Source: CAWIUB01 sp963839175
GTDB taxonomy: Bacteria; Actinomycetota; Actinomycetes; Mycobacteriales; Jatrophihabitantaceae
Length of the DNA: 64,000 nt
Reading direction: 5' to 3'
NCBI GenBank assembly: GCA_963839175.1
Contig: CAWIUB010000045.1
Location: 23,457 to 87,456 of the forward strand
Below, in pieces: positions 51,786 through 61,293 of this stretch (the stretch's first letter is position 1; each line of letters begins with the position of its first letter). The notes beneath the pieces are model-generated. The model did not search any database. It saw only the letters and a program-made list of their open reading frames with translations, and was not told where the DNA came from. The position numbers and the translations under genes were made by a program.

Positions 51786-54025
51786 TGCGGGACCTTCAGG
51801 TCTTCCGCCGCTCCCATCCCCTCGTCTGCGGCCACCGCGACCGTTTCGGCGGACGAGACGTCGCTCAAGCCCGCCATCTCGATCTTCCGGCGTCGCTCTG
51901 GGATGAGGCCGCCCGGTCGGAAGATCATCATGAGCAGCAACACCGCGCCGATCCACATCGTGCGGTCTGGCCCGGGCACCTGATCTTTGAGGAACTCCGG
52001 CAGCCAGGTCAGCAACGCGGCACCTGCCATGACCCCGGGGATGGATCCCATGCCACCGAATACTACGTAGGCCACGACGAGGATCGAGTTGACGAGCACG
52101 AAGTTGTCCGGGGTGAAGAACCCGATTTGGCTGGCGAAGAACACGCCGGCCACGCCGGACGTCGATGCTCCGATCGCGAACGCCAGCAGCTTGATGCGGA
52201 AGGTGTTGATGCCGCTGGCTTGCGCGGCGACCTCGTCCTCGCGGATGGCCGCCCAGGATCGGCCGATGCGGGAGTTCTCCAGCCGGCTGAACAGGATCAC
52301 GACGATGAGGATAAACACCAACAACAGGTACCAGTATTGCAACTGGTTGAGGCCCCAGGTGATATGAACGGGCCCGAGGTTGATCACCGGGTGCGGAACC
52401 TGGGTGGGCGGACCCTGGCTGCCGTTCGTGACCTTGTCGGCGTTGACCGCGATAATGCGGATGATCTCGCCGAATCCCAGCGTGACGATGGCTAGGTAGT
52501 CACCGCGCAATCGCAGGGTCGGAGCGCCCAGGGCAAGCCCGGCGATGAGGCAGACGGCGATCGCGAATGGAATCGCGAGCAGCGGGCTCATGTGCAGCCA
52601 TGACGGCGGCTGGACCGGCAGCGAGCCGACCAGGTAAGCCGTGGTGTAGGAGCCGATCGCGTAGAACGCGATGTAGCCGAGGTCGAGCAGGCCGGCCCAG
52701 CCGACCACGACGTTGAGGCCGATCGCCAGCAGCACGTAGATGCCGATCTCGCTGACCAGCACCTGCTGCCAGAAGCTGGTCATGGTCGGTGGATAGAACA
52801 ACGCCACGGCGATCACGACCAGCATGAACGAGCGCGACGCCCCCGGCGCCCGCAAGAAGCGGCCCTCCGCTGACGACACGAGGGCTATTCCGTTGGCGGT
52901 AGTTGATACGCGCCGGGTGGTCGCGGCGACGAAGCCGCCCGAGGCCACCAGGAAGAACGCGATGGAGGCCAGCCACCCTCCGGTGCCGAGGTTCTGCCAG
53001 GTGCCGGTGGCGCCGTCGAAGTGCACGTTGGCACCCAGCTTGCTCATGTCGTGGATCGTGAGCAGACTAAGAATCACCGCGACCATACCGATGACCGCGG
53101 TGGCCCAGCCCAACCACCGCGACCGCAGGTAGGTGGCCGCACCGCCCGCGATGACCGTGACACCCAGTAGCACCCAACCCAGCCAGCTCAGATACTGGGC
53201 AGGAAGCGTGGCCAGTCCCGTGCCCTGAAAGAGCCGGTGGGTGTCGGCGAGGGTGGCGTTGCGGTTCTGCGGTGAGAACCAGCGCGCGTTCACGAATGCA
53301 AGCAGGCCGACCAGGAGCCCTACGGCAACCAACGGCAGTCCGGGTCGCCAGCCGAGAATGCGGTTGACGAACGCTCGGCTTTCGGCCACCTGCGCCTCGC
53401 TGAGGGCGACGATCAGCGCTGCGCCGGCCATCACCAGGTACCCGACGACAGCGGCGGCGGCGCCTAACGAATGGTCGATTCCGCCGCCCACGGATACGAC
53501 ATCGCGATGCGCGAGGTACGTGACGATCGCAGCGGCCACGCAGAGCCCGGCGGTGGCCCAGGCCAGCACGCGATTACGGAGGATGGCGGCGATGGCGCCC
53601 GCGGCGACCAACACGATCAGTTGCGTCCAGGCCAGCCAGGCGAAGAACGCCGTCGTCAGCGGGGACACGCCCGAGCTCGCCGCGACGGCCGACCGCACCG
53701 CGCCGAACTTCGCGTTGCCGATCGGGTCGTACCACCGCATGAGCGTCTGTGACGCCAGCACGGTGATGGCACCGGCGGCTAGCGGAAAGATGCCGGGCCG
53801 GGTCAGATAGGGCGCGACCCGCGGCCAGAAGCTGATCGCCAAGAAGAGCAGCACGCCGATCGCCAGGAACACGAAGACACGCGGCTTCAGCACCGACTGC
53901 CGGAAGGCGTACCCGTAGTCGGTCTGGCTGCCTTCCTGGGCCCCCCACATCATGGCCAGCACCAGCGAGCCGGCCAGGCACGCGAGCAGCCGCTTGAACG
54001 AAGCAGAACGGAGCAGTTCGTTCAC
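51782..54025 (-). CDS. livM: LivM-type permease with a large extra N-terminal membrane domain
   Basis: 747 residues, about twice the normal LivM. The C-terminal 330 residues are a standard LivM permease (VSEIGIYVLLAIGLNVVVGWAGLLDLGYIAFYAIGSY, GDYLAIVTLGFGEIIRIIAVN, SRIGRSWAAIREDEVAAQASGIN). The first about 400 residues form an additional polytopic domain with about ten helices, starting LLRSASFKRLLACLAGSLVLAMMW and with no recognised motif. The frame is continuous, so this is a true single ORF starting GTG at 54025, overlapping livH by 4 bp. Confidence 0.9.
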   Translation of the reverse strand: MNELLRSASFKRLLACLAGSLVLAMMWGAQEGSQTDYGYAFRQSVLKPRVFVFLAIGVLLFLAISFWPRVAPYLTRPGIFPLAAGAITVLASQTLMRWYDPIGNAKFGAVRSAVAASSGVSPLTTAFFAWLAWTQLIVLVAAGAIAAILRNRVLAWATAGLCVAAAIVTYLAHRDVVSVGGGIDHSLGAAAAVVGYLVMAGAALIVALSEAQVAESRAFVNRILGWRPGLPLVAVGLLVGLLAFVNARWFSPQNRNATLADTHRLFQGTGLATLPAQYLSWLGWVLLGVTVIAGGAATYLRSRWLGWATAVIGMVAVILSLLTIHDMSKLGANVHFDGATGTWQNLGTGGWLASIAFFLVASGGFVAATTRRVSTTANGIALVSSAEGRFLRAPGASRSFMLVVIAVALFYPPTMTSFWQQVLVSEIGIYVLLAIGLNVVVGWAGLLDLGYIAFYAIGSYTTAYLVGSLPVQPPSWLHMSPLLAIPFAIAVCLIAGLALGAPTLRLRGDYLAIVTLGFGEIIRIIAVNADKVTNGSQGPPTQVPHPVINLGPVHITWGLNQLQYWYLLLVFILIVVILFSRLENSRIGRSWAAIREDEVAAQASGINTFRIKLLAFAIGASTSGVAGVFFASQIGFFTPDNFVLVNSILVVAYVVFGGMGSIPGVMAGAALLTWLPEFLKDQVPGPDRTMWIGAVLLLMMIFRPGGLIPERRRKIEMAGLSDVSSAETVAVAADEGMGAAEDLKVPQ

Positions 54026-54969
54026 GCCGCGCGCCCAAGACGTTCACCGAGGATGCCCGTCGGTCGGAAGATCAGCACGAGCACGAGAACCACGAAGGCC
54101 ACGACGTCGGTCCACTCGATTCCGATCCAGGGGGAGCCGTTCCACGGCGCCGTGGGCACCAGGTTCTCGATCACGCCGAGCAGCAGGCCACCGATCATGG
54201 CTCCGCGGATGTTGCCGATGCCGCCAAGCACGGCCGCCGCGAACGCCTTTACGCCCGGCAGGAAGCCCATCGTGCTGCCGAAGCTGAAATTGATCCCGAA
54301 CAGGAAACCGGCCGCACCGCCCAGCAAGCCACCGATCACGAAGGTGCGCGAGATCGTCTTGTCGATGTCGATGCCCATGAGAGCCGCGGTGGGCGCGTCC
54401 TCGGAGACGGCACGGATGCTGCGACCCAGCTTCGTCAACGAGACCAGCCGGTCGAGGAAGAACATCATCAGCAGCGCGGCGCCGATGATGACCACCTGCA
54501 ACACCTTGACGTCGGCGCCGAACAGCCGAAAGAGGACCCGGTTGATGTCGAAGAATGACGGGAAGGCGTTGGACGTCAGTCGATTGAACAGCTTGCCGGC
54601 GAGCGCGGCCAGGAAGAACGACGCGCCGATCGCACTGATCAAGAACGCCAGTTTCGGGGCTCCCCGTTTACGCAGTGGGCGATACGCCACCCGCTCCAGG
54701 CACCACGCGATGCCCGCGGCCGTCAATGCCCCCGCCACGACGCCCATCAGCATGATCAGCGGCACCGCCCAGGCAGCGGTCTGCCTCCCGTCACCAACCA
54801 CAGCGTGGATGACGAGATAGCTCCCGAACGCCCCCGACATGAACACCTCGCTGTGCGCGAAGTTGATCAACTGTAGGACGCCGTAAACCAAGGTGTAGCC
54901 GAGCGCGATCAGGGCGTACATCGAGCCACGTGTGAGACCGAGGACCAGGTAGTTCATGAAGTCGGCCAT
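54022..54969 (-). CDS. livH: Branched-chain amino acid ABC transporter permease
   Basis: 315 residues, eight or so helices. MNYLVLGLTRGSMYALIALGYTLVYGVLQLINFAHSEVFMSGAFG is the LivH signature; also SVRAVSEDAPTAALMGID-like SIRAVSEDAPTAALMGIDID and LGGIGNIRGAMIGG near the C-terminus. Follows livK after a strong hairpin and leads into livM. Confidence 0.95.
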   Translation of the reverse strand: MADFMNYLVLGLTRGSMYALIALGYTLVYGVLQLINFAHSEVFMSGAFGSYLVIHAVVGDGRQTAAWAVPLIMLMGVVAGALTAAGIAWCLERVAYRPLRKRGAPKLAFLISAIGASFFLAALAGKLFNRLTSNAFPSFFDINRVLFRLFGADVKVLQVVIIGAALLMMFFLDRLVSLTKLGRSIRAVSEDAPTAALMGIDIDKTISRTFVIGGLLGGAAGFLFGINFSFGSTMGFLPGVKAFAAAVLGGIGNIRGAMIGGLLLGVIENLVPTAPWNGSPWIGIEWTDVVAFVVLVLVLIFRPTGILGERLGRAA

Positions 54970-55027
54970 GCAGGGAAACCTCCGAGATCACGCGTCGCCG
55001 CACATGACGAGCTGGCATCTCAGGCGA

Positions 55028-55078
55028 GAGGCGAGGGGCGCGCCGGTCCGTACCCGGATCGGCGGCGCCCCTCGCCTC
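55028..55078 (-). terminator. Hairpin between livK and livH (partial terminator)
   Basis: 14-bp perfect arms GAGGCGAGGGGCGC (55028-55041) and GCGCCCCTCGCCTC (55065-55078) with a 23-nt loop and no T-run. Like the hairpin after bmpA, it separates a binding-protein gene from its membrane components, and may stabilise the livK mRNA end or attenuate downstream expression. Confidence 0.75.
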
Positions 55079-55100
55079 GCCTAACTGGCTTCCTTCACGA

Positions 55101-56309
55101 TCAGGGCTGGTCTTTGATGTTGCCGAGTAGCTCGATGGCTCCGTTCTTCTGCTCGTAGAGGTTGACCGTCGCCGCCGCAACCTCGCCGCTAGGGACGAAC
55201 TTCACCTCGGTGGTGATGCCCTTGTAGTCAAGGTCGGTGATCGCCTTGAGGACGGTCGCCCTGGTGGGTGTGCCCGCCTGCGCCGCGGCCTTGTAGGCCG
55301 CGATCATGGCGTTCGCGGCGTCGTAGCCCTCCGGCGAGTAGGTCGACGACGGTGTCTTGTACTTCGCCAGGTAGGCCGCGTTGAACGCCTTGGCTTCAGC
55401 GGAGGCCGCCGCCGAGCTGGCGTCCAGGCACCCGCACGCGAAGTAGTACCCGTTGCCTGCGGCACCCGCTCCCTTCGTGAAGACGCTGGACTTAACGCCG
55501 TTGCCCGACATCCGGAAGCCCTTGTAGCCCGCCGCAGTGAGCGCTTTGGTCAGCAACGCCGCCTGGGCGTCGTACCCGCCGTAGTACATGGCGTCGGCAC
55601 CGGATGAGGCCACCGTCTGGGCGATCGCACCGTAGTCCTGGGTGTTCTGGGCGACTCCTTGCCGGAGGGTCGCGACTCCCTTGGCCTTCAGCTCCTTGTC
55701 GACGACATCGGCCACGCCCTTGCCGTACGTGGTCGTGTCGTCGATGACGTAGATCTTCTTGTACTTCTTGGCCAACCAGTCGGCGGTCGCCTTACCTTCT
55801 ACGCCGTCGGTCGGGACGATCCGATGGAAAGTCGTGAAGCCGGAGCTGGTGAGCGTTTCGTTGGTGGCCGACGGGCTGATAAGTCCCATGCCGGCCTGGG
55901 CGTAGGTCTTGCCGGTGGCCTTGGTGGGCCCGGAGAAGATCGGCCCCGCGACTCCGAGCACGGCGGGATCCTGGACGAGTGCGGCGGCGGCCGCCGGTGC
56001 CTTCTCGGGCACGCCGCCGTCGTCTGACCTGAGCAGCTCGAGCTTGAACGGCAGGTCGCCCTTGGCGTTCGCCTGGTCGACGGCGAGTTGCTCCGCATTG
56101 ACGATGTTGATACCCAATTGCTGGTTGTCACCAGACAAGGCGCCTTGGAAACCGATCTTGTACGTCTGCTTGGCCCCGGTGGCCGAAGAGGCCGAGCCGC
56201 CGCCGCCGAGGCCGCCGCCACTCGAGCTCTTGCTGCTGGAGCAGGCGGCCAGCACCATCGTGGCGGTCAGGCCAACCGCCACCGCCGTGATTGCCATCGT
56301 CTTGCGCAC
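55101..56309 (-). CDS. livK: Branched-chain amino acid-binding lipoprotein
   Basis: 402 residues from GTG at 56309, preceded by AGGAGG six bases away. Lipoprotein signal with box MVLAAC, Ser/Gly-rich linker, then a type I periplasmic-binding fold: KIGFQGALSGDNQQLGINIVNAEQLAVDQANA and VIDDTTTYGKGVADVVDKELKAKG, characteristic of LivJ/LivK. The fold binds aliphatic amino acids or related ligands; specificity cannot be read from sequence. First gene of the liv operon. Confidence 0.93.
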   Translation of the reverse strand: MRKTMAITAVAVGLTATMVLAACSSSKSSSGGGLGGGGSASSATGAKQTYKIGFQGALSGDNQQLGINIVNAEQLAVDQANAKGDLPFKLELLRSDDGGVPEKAPAAAAALVQDPAVLGVAGPIFSGPTKATGKTYAQAGMGLISPSATNETLTSSGFTTFHRIVPTDGVEGKATADWLAKKYKKIYVIDDTTTYGKGVADVVDKELKAKGVATLRQGVAQNTQDYGAIAQTVASSGADAMYYGGYDAQAALLTKALTAAGYKGFRMSGNGVKSSVFTKGAGAAGNGYYFACGCLDASSAAASAEAKAFNAAYLAKYKTPSSTYSPEGYDAANAMIAAYKAAAQAGTPTRATVLKAITDLDYKGITTEVKFVPSGEVAAATVNLYEQKNGAIELLGNIKDQP

Positions 56310-56486
56310 TAGTTGCCTCCTAACGGGGAGCTCGCGGGCCCCCACGATTCAGCTTCGTGCGCCGGAGGTTAGTCCAATCTGGAGGCGATGACACGGTGGT
56401 CGCCGAATCTGGCGTCGCGTCGTAATCAAATCTCTACCCCGCAGGGTCCAGGTGACCCGGCAGCGTTTCGCGTGCCGCGCCGGGCA

Positions 56487-56504
56487 TCTAGACCGTCTAG
56501 ACCG
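56487..56504. repeat. Tandem 9-bp direct repeat upstream of livK
   Basis: TCTAGACCG twice in succession, each with a TCTAGA palindrome, in the 255-bp interval between livK and glnQ, 178 bp upstream of the livK start. Possible regulator-binding site; otherwise this interval shows no gene. Confidence 0.5.
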
Positions 56505-56564
56505 ACTTGTCCGTGTGTCGCGTGCCGGGCCACCGCGACATATGCACAACGTAGTTGCGATCGA

Positions 56565-57335
56565 TCAGAGCACCTTGGAGAGAAATGCCTTGGTGCGTTC
56601 GCGCTGCGGGTTGGCCAGCACCTCGCGGGGCGGGCCTGCCTCGACGATCACGCCGCCGTCCATGAAGACGAGTTGCTCGGCGACCTCGCGGGCGAAGCCC
56701 ATTTCGTGCGTCACCACGATCATCGTCATGCCCTTCAGCGCCAGCTGCTTCATCGCGTCGAGAACCTCGCCGACCAGCTCGGGGTCCAGCGCTGAGGTGG
56801 GCTCGTCGAAGAGCATCAGCTTGGGCTCCATCGCCAAAGCCCGGGCGATGGCCACCCGCTGCTGCTGGCCGCCGGAAAGCTGAGCCGGATACATGTTCTC
56901 CTTGCCGGCCAGGCCAACCTGATCCAGGAGCTTGCGCGCAGATTCGACCGCGTCGCTCTTGGATCGCCCCCGCACGCGTATTGGCGCCTCGACGACGTTC
57001 TCCAACGCGGTCATGTGTGCGAACAGGTTGAAGTGCTGAAAAACCATGCCGATGTCGCGCCGCTGCTTGGCCGCCTCGCGCGCGGGCAGCTCATGCAGTT
57101 TGGCGCCCTTCTCGACATACCCGACCAGAACTCCGTCGACGTAGAGCCGCCCGGCGTTCACCTGCTCCAGGTGGTTGATGCAGCGCAGGAAGGTGGACTT
57201 CCCGGACCCGGACGGGCCGATCATGCACAGGACCTCACCGGGCTGCACATCGAGTGTGACGCCGTTCAGCACCCGCACCGAGCCGAAGTCCTTGCAGACC
57301 TGCTCGGCGTGCACCATCGGAGTCTTCGCGGTCAT
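56565..57335 (-). CDS. glnQ: Polar amino acid ABC transporter ATPase (GlnQ type)
   Basis: 256 residues. Walker A IGPSGSGKSTFLRCINHLE, GlnQ-type block IGMVFQHFNLFAHMTALENV, signature LSGGQQQRVAIARAL, Walker B LMLFDEPTSALDPELVGEVL, H-loop VTHEMGFAREVA. ATG overlaps the permease stop by 4 bp. Confidence 0.95.
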   Translation of the reverse strand: MTAKTPMVHAEQVCKDFGSVRVLNGVTLDVQPGEVLCMIGPSGSGKSTFLRCINHLEQVNAGRLYVDGVLVGYVEKGAKLHELPAREAAKQRRDIGMVFQHFNLFAHMTALENVVEAPIRVRGRSKSDAVESARKLLDQVGLAGKENMYPAQLSGGQQQRVAIARALAMEPKLMLFDEPTSALDPELVGEVLDAMKQLALKGMTMIVVTHEMGFAREVAEQLVFMDGGVIVEAGPPREVLANPQRERTKAFLSKVL

Positions 57336-58276
57336 CGGGCACCAGCTCCCCCCTCGATACGCATCTGCCCACGCGCCTGCGCGCGTAGTTGCCTCGCCGT
57401 GAGCCGCCGGGTAGACCCGCGCGCGAAGCGGCGCTCCAGGAAGTACTGCCCGATCATAAGCACGCTGGTGATTGCCAGATACCAGGTCGAGGCAACGAGC
57501 AGCAGCGGGACCGGCCGGAAGATCACACCGGAGATACCGCGCTGCGTCTCGTACAGGTCGAGGGTGTACGGCACGGCCGTGACCAGCGACGTGGTCTTGA
57601 GCATGCTGATCACCTCGTTGCCAGTCGGCGGGATGATCACCCGCATGGCCTGCGGCAGCACTACCCGCCGCATCGCGAGGCCCCAGGACATGCCCAGCGC
57701 AGTCGCCGCCTCGGTCTGCCCTTCACCCACCGATCCAATGCCGGCACGAACGATCTCCGCCATGTACGCTGCCTCGTTCAGCCCGAGGCCAAGCGCAGCA
57801 AAGAAGAAGGCGGCGTTGACGCCCTGGATGTTGAGATGTGCGAACTGATGCAGGAACGGTATGCCGAATGCGAGGTGGGGGTACAGCGAGGTGAACAACC
57901 CCCAGAACACCAGTTGCACGTACACGGGGGTGCCGCGGAAGATCCACAGGTATACCCAGGCCGACCACCTGAGCACGATGTTCGGTGACAGGCGCATCAC
58001 CGCCAGCACCACGCCCAGGGAGACGCCAATCACCATGGCCCAGAACGTCAGCTGCAGGGTGTTCCACGCGGCGGTCGAGATCCGTTGGTCGAACAGGTAC
58101 GCACGGTAGGTGTCCCAGTGGTAGTTCGAGTTGGTCGCCGCACCCCAGACGAACAGGACCAGCAGGATCAGCACGATGGCCGCGCCGATCCACCGGCCCG
58201 GATGGCGGAGCGGGACCGCCTTGATCGTCTCGGCCGGACGCGCCGGCTCGACGGATTTCTCTTCCAGCGAGGTCAT
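57332..58276 (-). CDS. Polar amino acid ABC transporter permease (GlnP type)
   Basis: 314 residues from ATG at 58276; the frame is open further upstream through the binding-protein gene, but without homology. Five or six helices, the His/Glu/Gln/Arg-permease segment NTLQLTFWAMVIGVSLGVVLAVMRLS, and the EAA loop EAATALGMSWGLAMRRVVLPQAMRVIIPPTGNE. One permease gene only, so the channel is probably a homodimer. Confidence 0.94.
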   Translation of the reverse strand: MTSLEEKSVEPARPAETIKAVPLRHPGRWIGAAIVLILLVLFVWGAATNSNYHWDTYRAYLFDQRISTAAWNTLQLTFWAMVIGVSLGVVLAVMRLSPNIVLRWSAWVYLWIFRGTPVYVQLVFWGLFTSLYPHLAFGIPFLHQFAHLNIQGVNAAFFFAALGLGLNEAAYMAEIVRAGIGSVGEGQTEAATALGMSWGLAMRRVVLPQAMRVIIPPTGNEVISMLKTTSLVTAVPYTLDLYETQRGISGVIFRPVPLLLVASTWYLAITSVLMIGQYFLERRFARGSTRRLTARQLRAQARGQMRIEGGAGAR

Positions 58277-58289
58277 TGCTACTGCCCAC

Positions 58290-59195
58290 CTAGCTGACCG
58301 CGCCGTTGACGCTAGCGGTCTTGATCTCTCCCGCCTGGACGCCCCACTTCTTGGAGATCTGGTCGTACGCCCCGTTATCCATGAGCTGCTGGAGCGCCTT
58401 CTGCATGGCCTGGACGAGCGTGGAGCCCTTTGCGATCGGCCAGCCATACGGTGCTGCTTCGTAGATCTGGCCGACCTGCTGCAGCTTGCCGCCGGTCTGC
58501 TTGATGGCGTAGGCGGTCACCGGTGAGTCCGCCACCATGGCGTTCGCCCGGCCGAGCACAGCCGCGTTGGTGGCGTCATCCTGGTTCTCGTAGGGCTGAG
58601 GCTTGATGGCGGGCTTACCCGCCGCTTTGCATGCCTTGGTGAGGCCGGGGAGGTAGTCGGTCTCCTCTGTGGTGGTCGACTGCACGGCCACGGTGAGGCC
58701 GCAGGCGTTGTTCGGGTCGACCGTCTTGCCGACCGGTGCAGCCCACATGATGCCGGCTTTGAAGTAGTCGACGAAGTCGACGGTCTTCTCGCGCTCTTTG
58801 TTGTCGGTGAACGAGGACATGCCGATGTCGTAGGTGCCCGCCTCGATTGCCGGAATGATCTTGGAGAAGTCTGACTGCCGGTAGTCGGTCTTGAGGCCGA
58901 GCACCTGGGCCGTGGCATTGAGCAAATCGACGTCGAAGCCGACGATCTTGCCACTCGAGTCCTTGAACTCGTTGGGTGTGTACGGCACATTCACCCCGAC
59001 GATCAGCTTGCCGGCGGACTTGATCTTCGCCGGCAGCAACGACACCAGCGCGGTGTTCTGGGTAACGGTAGGTGGTGCGCCGGTCGCGGTCGGGCCGCCC
59101 CCGGACTCCTTGTTGCTCGAGCATGCGGTGAGCGCGAGCGTTCCAGCCGCAACGGCGGCGAGCAGGACTCGGGCGGCGCGCATTGGCATATCCAC
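58290..59195 (-). CDS. Polar amino acid-binding lipoprotein
   Basis: 301 residues from GTG at 59195, chosen because GGAGG lies six bases upstream. Lipobox LALTAC; then a type II binding fold (SBP_bac_3): LIVGVNVPYTPNEFKDSSGKIVGFDVDLLNATAQVLGLK and DFSKIIPAIEAGTYDIGMSSFTDNKEREKTVDFVDYF. Probable ligand glutamine, glutamate or another polar amino acid. First gene of the three-gene operon, 13 bp before the permease. Confidence 0.93.
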   Translation of the reverse strand: MDMPMRAARVLLAAVAAGTLALTACSSNKESGGGPTATGAPPTVTQNTALVSLLPAKIKSAGKLIVGVNVPYTPNEFKDSSGKIVGFDVDLLNATAQVLGLKTDYRQSDFSKIIPAIEAGTYDIGMSSFTDNKEREKTVDFVDYFKAGIMWAAPVGKTVDPNNACGLTVAVQSTTTEETDYLPGLTKACKAAGKPAIKPQPYENQDDATNAAVLGRANAMVADSPVTAYAIKQTGGKLQQVGQIYEAAPYGWPIAKGSTLVQAMQKALQQLMDNGAYDQISKKWGVQAGEIKTASVNGAVS

Positions 59196-59366
59196 GACGG
59201 GCCTCCAAACAAGGTGGACGATGAAGGACACCATAGACGCGTGTACTGCTGCTTGGCGGCACGCGACGAAACCGTTACGCGGCGTTGGTGTCACGGGTGA
59301 ATGCGCCAGGGACGCTCGCCAATGGCTGCGCCGACGAGTCCTGATCGGGCAACGCTGCGGCAGTGA

Positions 59367-60877
59367 TCAGCGCCCGGAGTAGTTCGGCGCCTCAACCGTC
59401 ATCTGGATGTCGTGCGGGTGCGATTCTTTCAGGCCGGCCGCGGTGATCCGGATGAGGTGGCCGTGCTCTTGCAGCTGGGCGATGGTGGCTGCGCCAGCGA
59501 AGCCCATGCCGGCCTGCAGCCCGCCGACGAGCTGACGCGCCACGGCGGCGAGCGGGCCGCGATAGGGCACCTGGCCCTCGATGCCCTGCGGCACCAGGTC
59601 GCTGTCGTCGGCGACGTCGTGCAGGCCGTACCGGTCCTTGGAATACGACTTGTTCTCGCCGCGAGACTGCATAGCGCCGAGCGACCCCATGCCTCGGTAG
59701 GACTTGAACTGCTTTCCGTTGATGAAGATCAGCTCGCCGGGCGACTCCTCGCAGCCGGCCAGTAGCGAACCGAGCATGACCGTGTCGGCGCCCGCGACAA
59801 TCGCCTTGGGAATGTCGCCGGAGTACTGCAGGCCGCCGTCGCCGATCACCGGCACGCCAGCGGGACGCGCCGCCGCCGCGGCTTCGTAGATCGCGGTCAC
59901 CTGCGGCACGCCCACTCCGGCGACGACGCGGGTCGTACAGATCGAGCCGGGCCCGACGCCGACCTTGATCCCGTCGGCGCCCGCGTCGATCAGCGCCTGG
60001 GCACCGGCGCGGGTCGCCACGTTGCCGCCCACGACGTCGATCTGGTGTCTTTCTTCAGTCGGGCCACCATCTCGACCACGGCGGTCGAGTGCCCGTGTGC
60101 GGTGTCGACCACGACGAAGTCCGCGCCGGCCTCGATCAGGCCGAGAGCTCGCTTGTACGAGTCCTCGCCCACACCGACCGCGGCGCCGACGACGAGGCGT
60201 CCGTGTGCGTCCTTGGTGGCGTTCGGAAACTCCTCGCTCTTGGTGAAGTCCTTGACCGTGATCAGGCCCGTCAGTCGCCCGTCGCCGTCGACCAGCGGCA
60301 GCTTCTCGACCTTGTGCCGGGCCAGCAGCGCGAGCGCGTCGGCCTTGGCCACCCCCGCCGGTGCGGTCACCAGCGGCATCGGGGTCATGACGTCGCGGAC
60401 CAGCCTGGTCTGATCGGTCTCGAAGCGCATGTCGCGGTTGGTGACGATGCCGAGCAGGACGCCGTTCGCGTCGACGACCGGCGCGCCGGAGATCCGGTAC
60501 CGGGCGCAGAGCGCCTCGACGTCGGCCAGGCTCGCATCGGGCGAGCAGGTGACCGGGTTGGAGACCATGCCGGCCTCCGAGCGCTTGACCAGGTCGACCT
60601 GCGTCGCCTGCTCCTCTGCGGACAGGTTGCGGTGCAGCACGCCGACGCCGCCCTGCCGGGCCATCGCGACCGCCATCCGCGCCTCGGTCACGGTGTCCAT
60701 GGCGGAGGAGAGCAGCGGGATGCGTGCGGTGATGTTGCGGGTGACCCGGGTGGTCGTGTCGGCGTCGCTGGGGATCACGTCCGACGCGCCCGGAAGCAAC
60801 AGGACGTCGTCGAAGGTGAGGCCGAGGGGCGCGAACGTGGCGGGCAGACCCGCGGCCGCGGTCGAGTCGGTGGTCAA
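59367..60877 (-). pseudogene. guaB: IMP dehydrogenase, reading frame broken by an apparent one-base deletion
   Basis: Would convert IMP to XMP with NAD. Start TTG at 60877 (GGGAG upstream): LTTDSTAAAGLPATFAPLGLTFDDVLLLPG. First frame covers the N-terminal barrel and the two CBS domains up to MVARLKKD; the second continues IDVVGGNVATRAGAQAL with the catalytic loop GPGSICTTR and flap region to the normal end. The switch lies at about 60041-60060. Adding one base gives 504 codons, the usual length. As guaB is essential in most bacteria without supplied guanine, a sequence error is as likely as a real mutation. Confidence 0.9.
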
Positions 60878-61027
60878 ACGAACTCCCTGTGTACCCGGCG
60901 GGCGCCGGTACTTCATCTTACGGGGCCGCTCCGAACGACTCCGCATGCCGTGCCCTGGCGCACGTCAGCCAAATCGTCATACCGTGACCGTACGCTGACG
61001 CACACACGATGGCAGGAGACCAGGCGC

Positions 61028-61219
61028 ATGCCGACAATCGATGAGCGGTTCCATCGCGTCGACCAACTGATCGACGCGATGGACGCCCGGCTGCGCGCGA
61101 TCGCCGGGCAGAACGAGGCGCTGGCCGAAATGGTCCAGGTGCTCGGCGGATACGTCAACACCTCCCTCGAGTACCTGCAGGCGCATGTAGCCGACCCGAA
61201 TGGTCATGAGCACCAGTAA
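61028..61219 (+). CDS. Small coiled-coil protein
   Basis: 63 residues with ATG at 61028 and AGGAGAC seven bases upstream. MPTIDERFHRVDQLIDAMDARLRAIAGQNEALAEMVQVLGGY shows a heptad-like pattern suited to a helical coil; a charged His-rich end follows (PNGHEHQ). Unrecognised. It stands alone, divergent from guaB and convergent with the TetR gene. The ribosome site and helix pattern support it being real. Confidence 0.6.
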   Translation: MPTIDERFHRVDQLIDAMDARLRAIAGQNEALAEMVQVLGGYVNTSLEYLQAHVADPNGHEHQ

Positions 61220-61260
61220 GGCAGCGCACGCCGTCAATGGCTAGCTCCTGGTCGATCGAG

Positions 61261-61282
61261 GGCACGCGCCACTGGGCGTGCC
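61261..61282. terminator. Hairpin between convergent genes
   Basis: GGCACGC / GCGTGCC arms with an 8-nt loop, between the small coiled-coil gene and the TetR gene. No T-run, so only a candidate terminator. Confidence 0.5.
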
Positions 61283-61293
61283 GGCGTGGTCGG

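Noticed and set aside
59220..59320. GlnR-type binding site upstream of the polar amino acid operon (GAAACCGTTAC, GTCAC)
   Set aside because: Half-sites are present but the spacing does not fit the GlnR consensus well enough.
60041..60060. Programmed -1 frameshift in guaB
   Set aside because: The sequence AAGAAAGAC is not a good X XXY YYZ slippery site and no stimulatory structure is evident; a sequence error or simple deletion is simpler.
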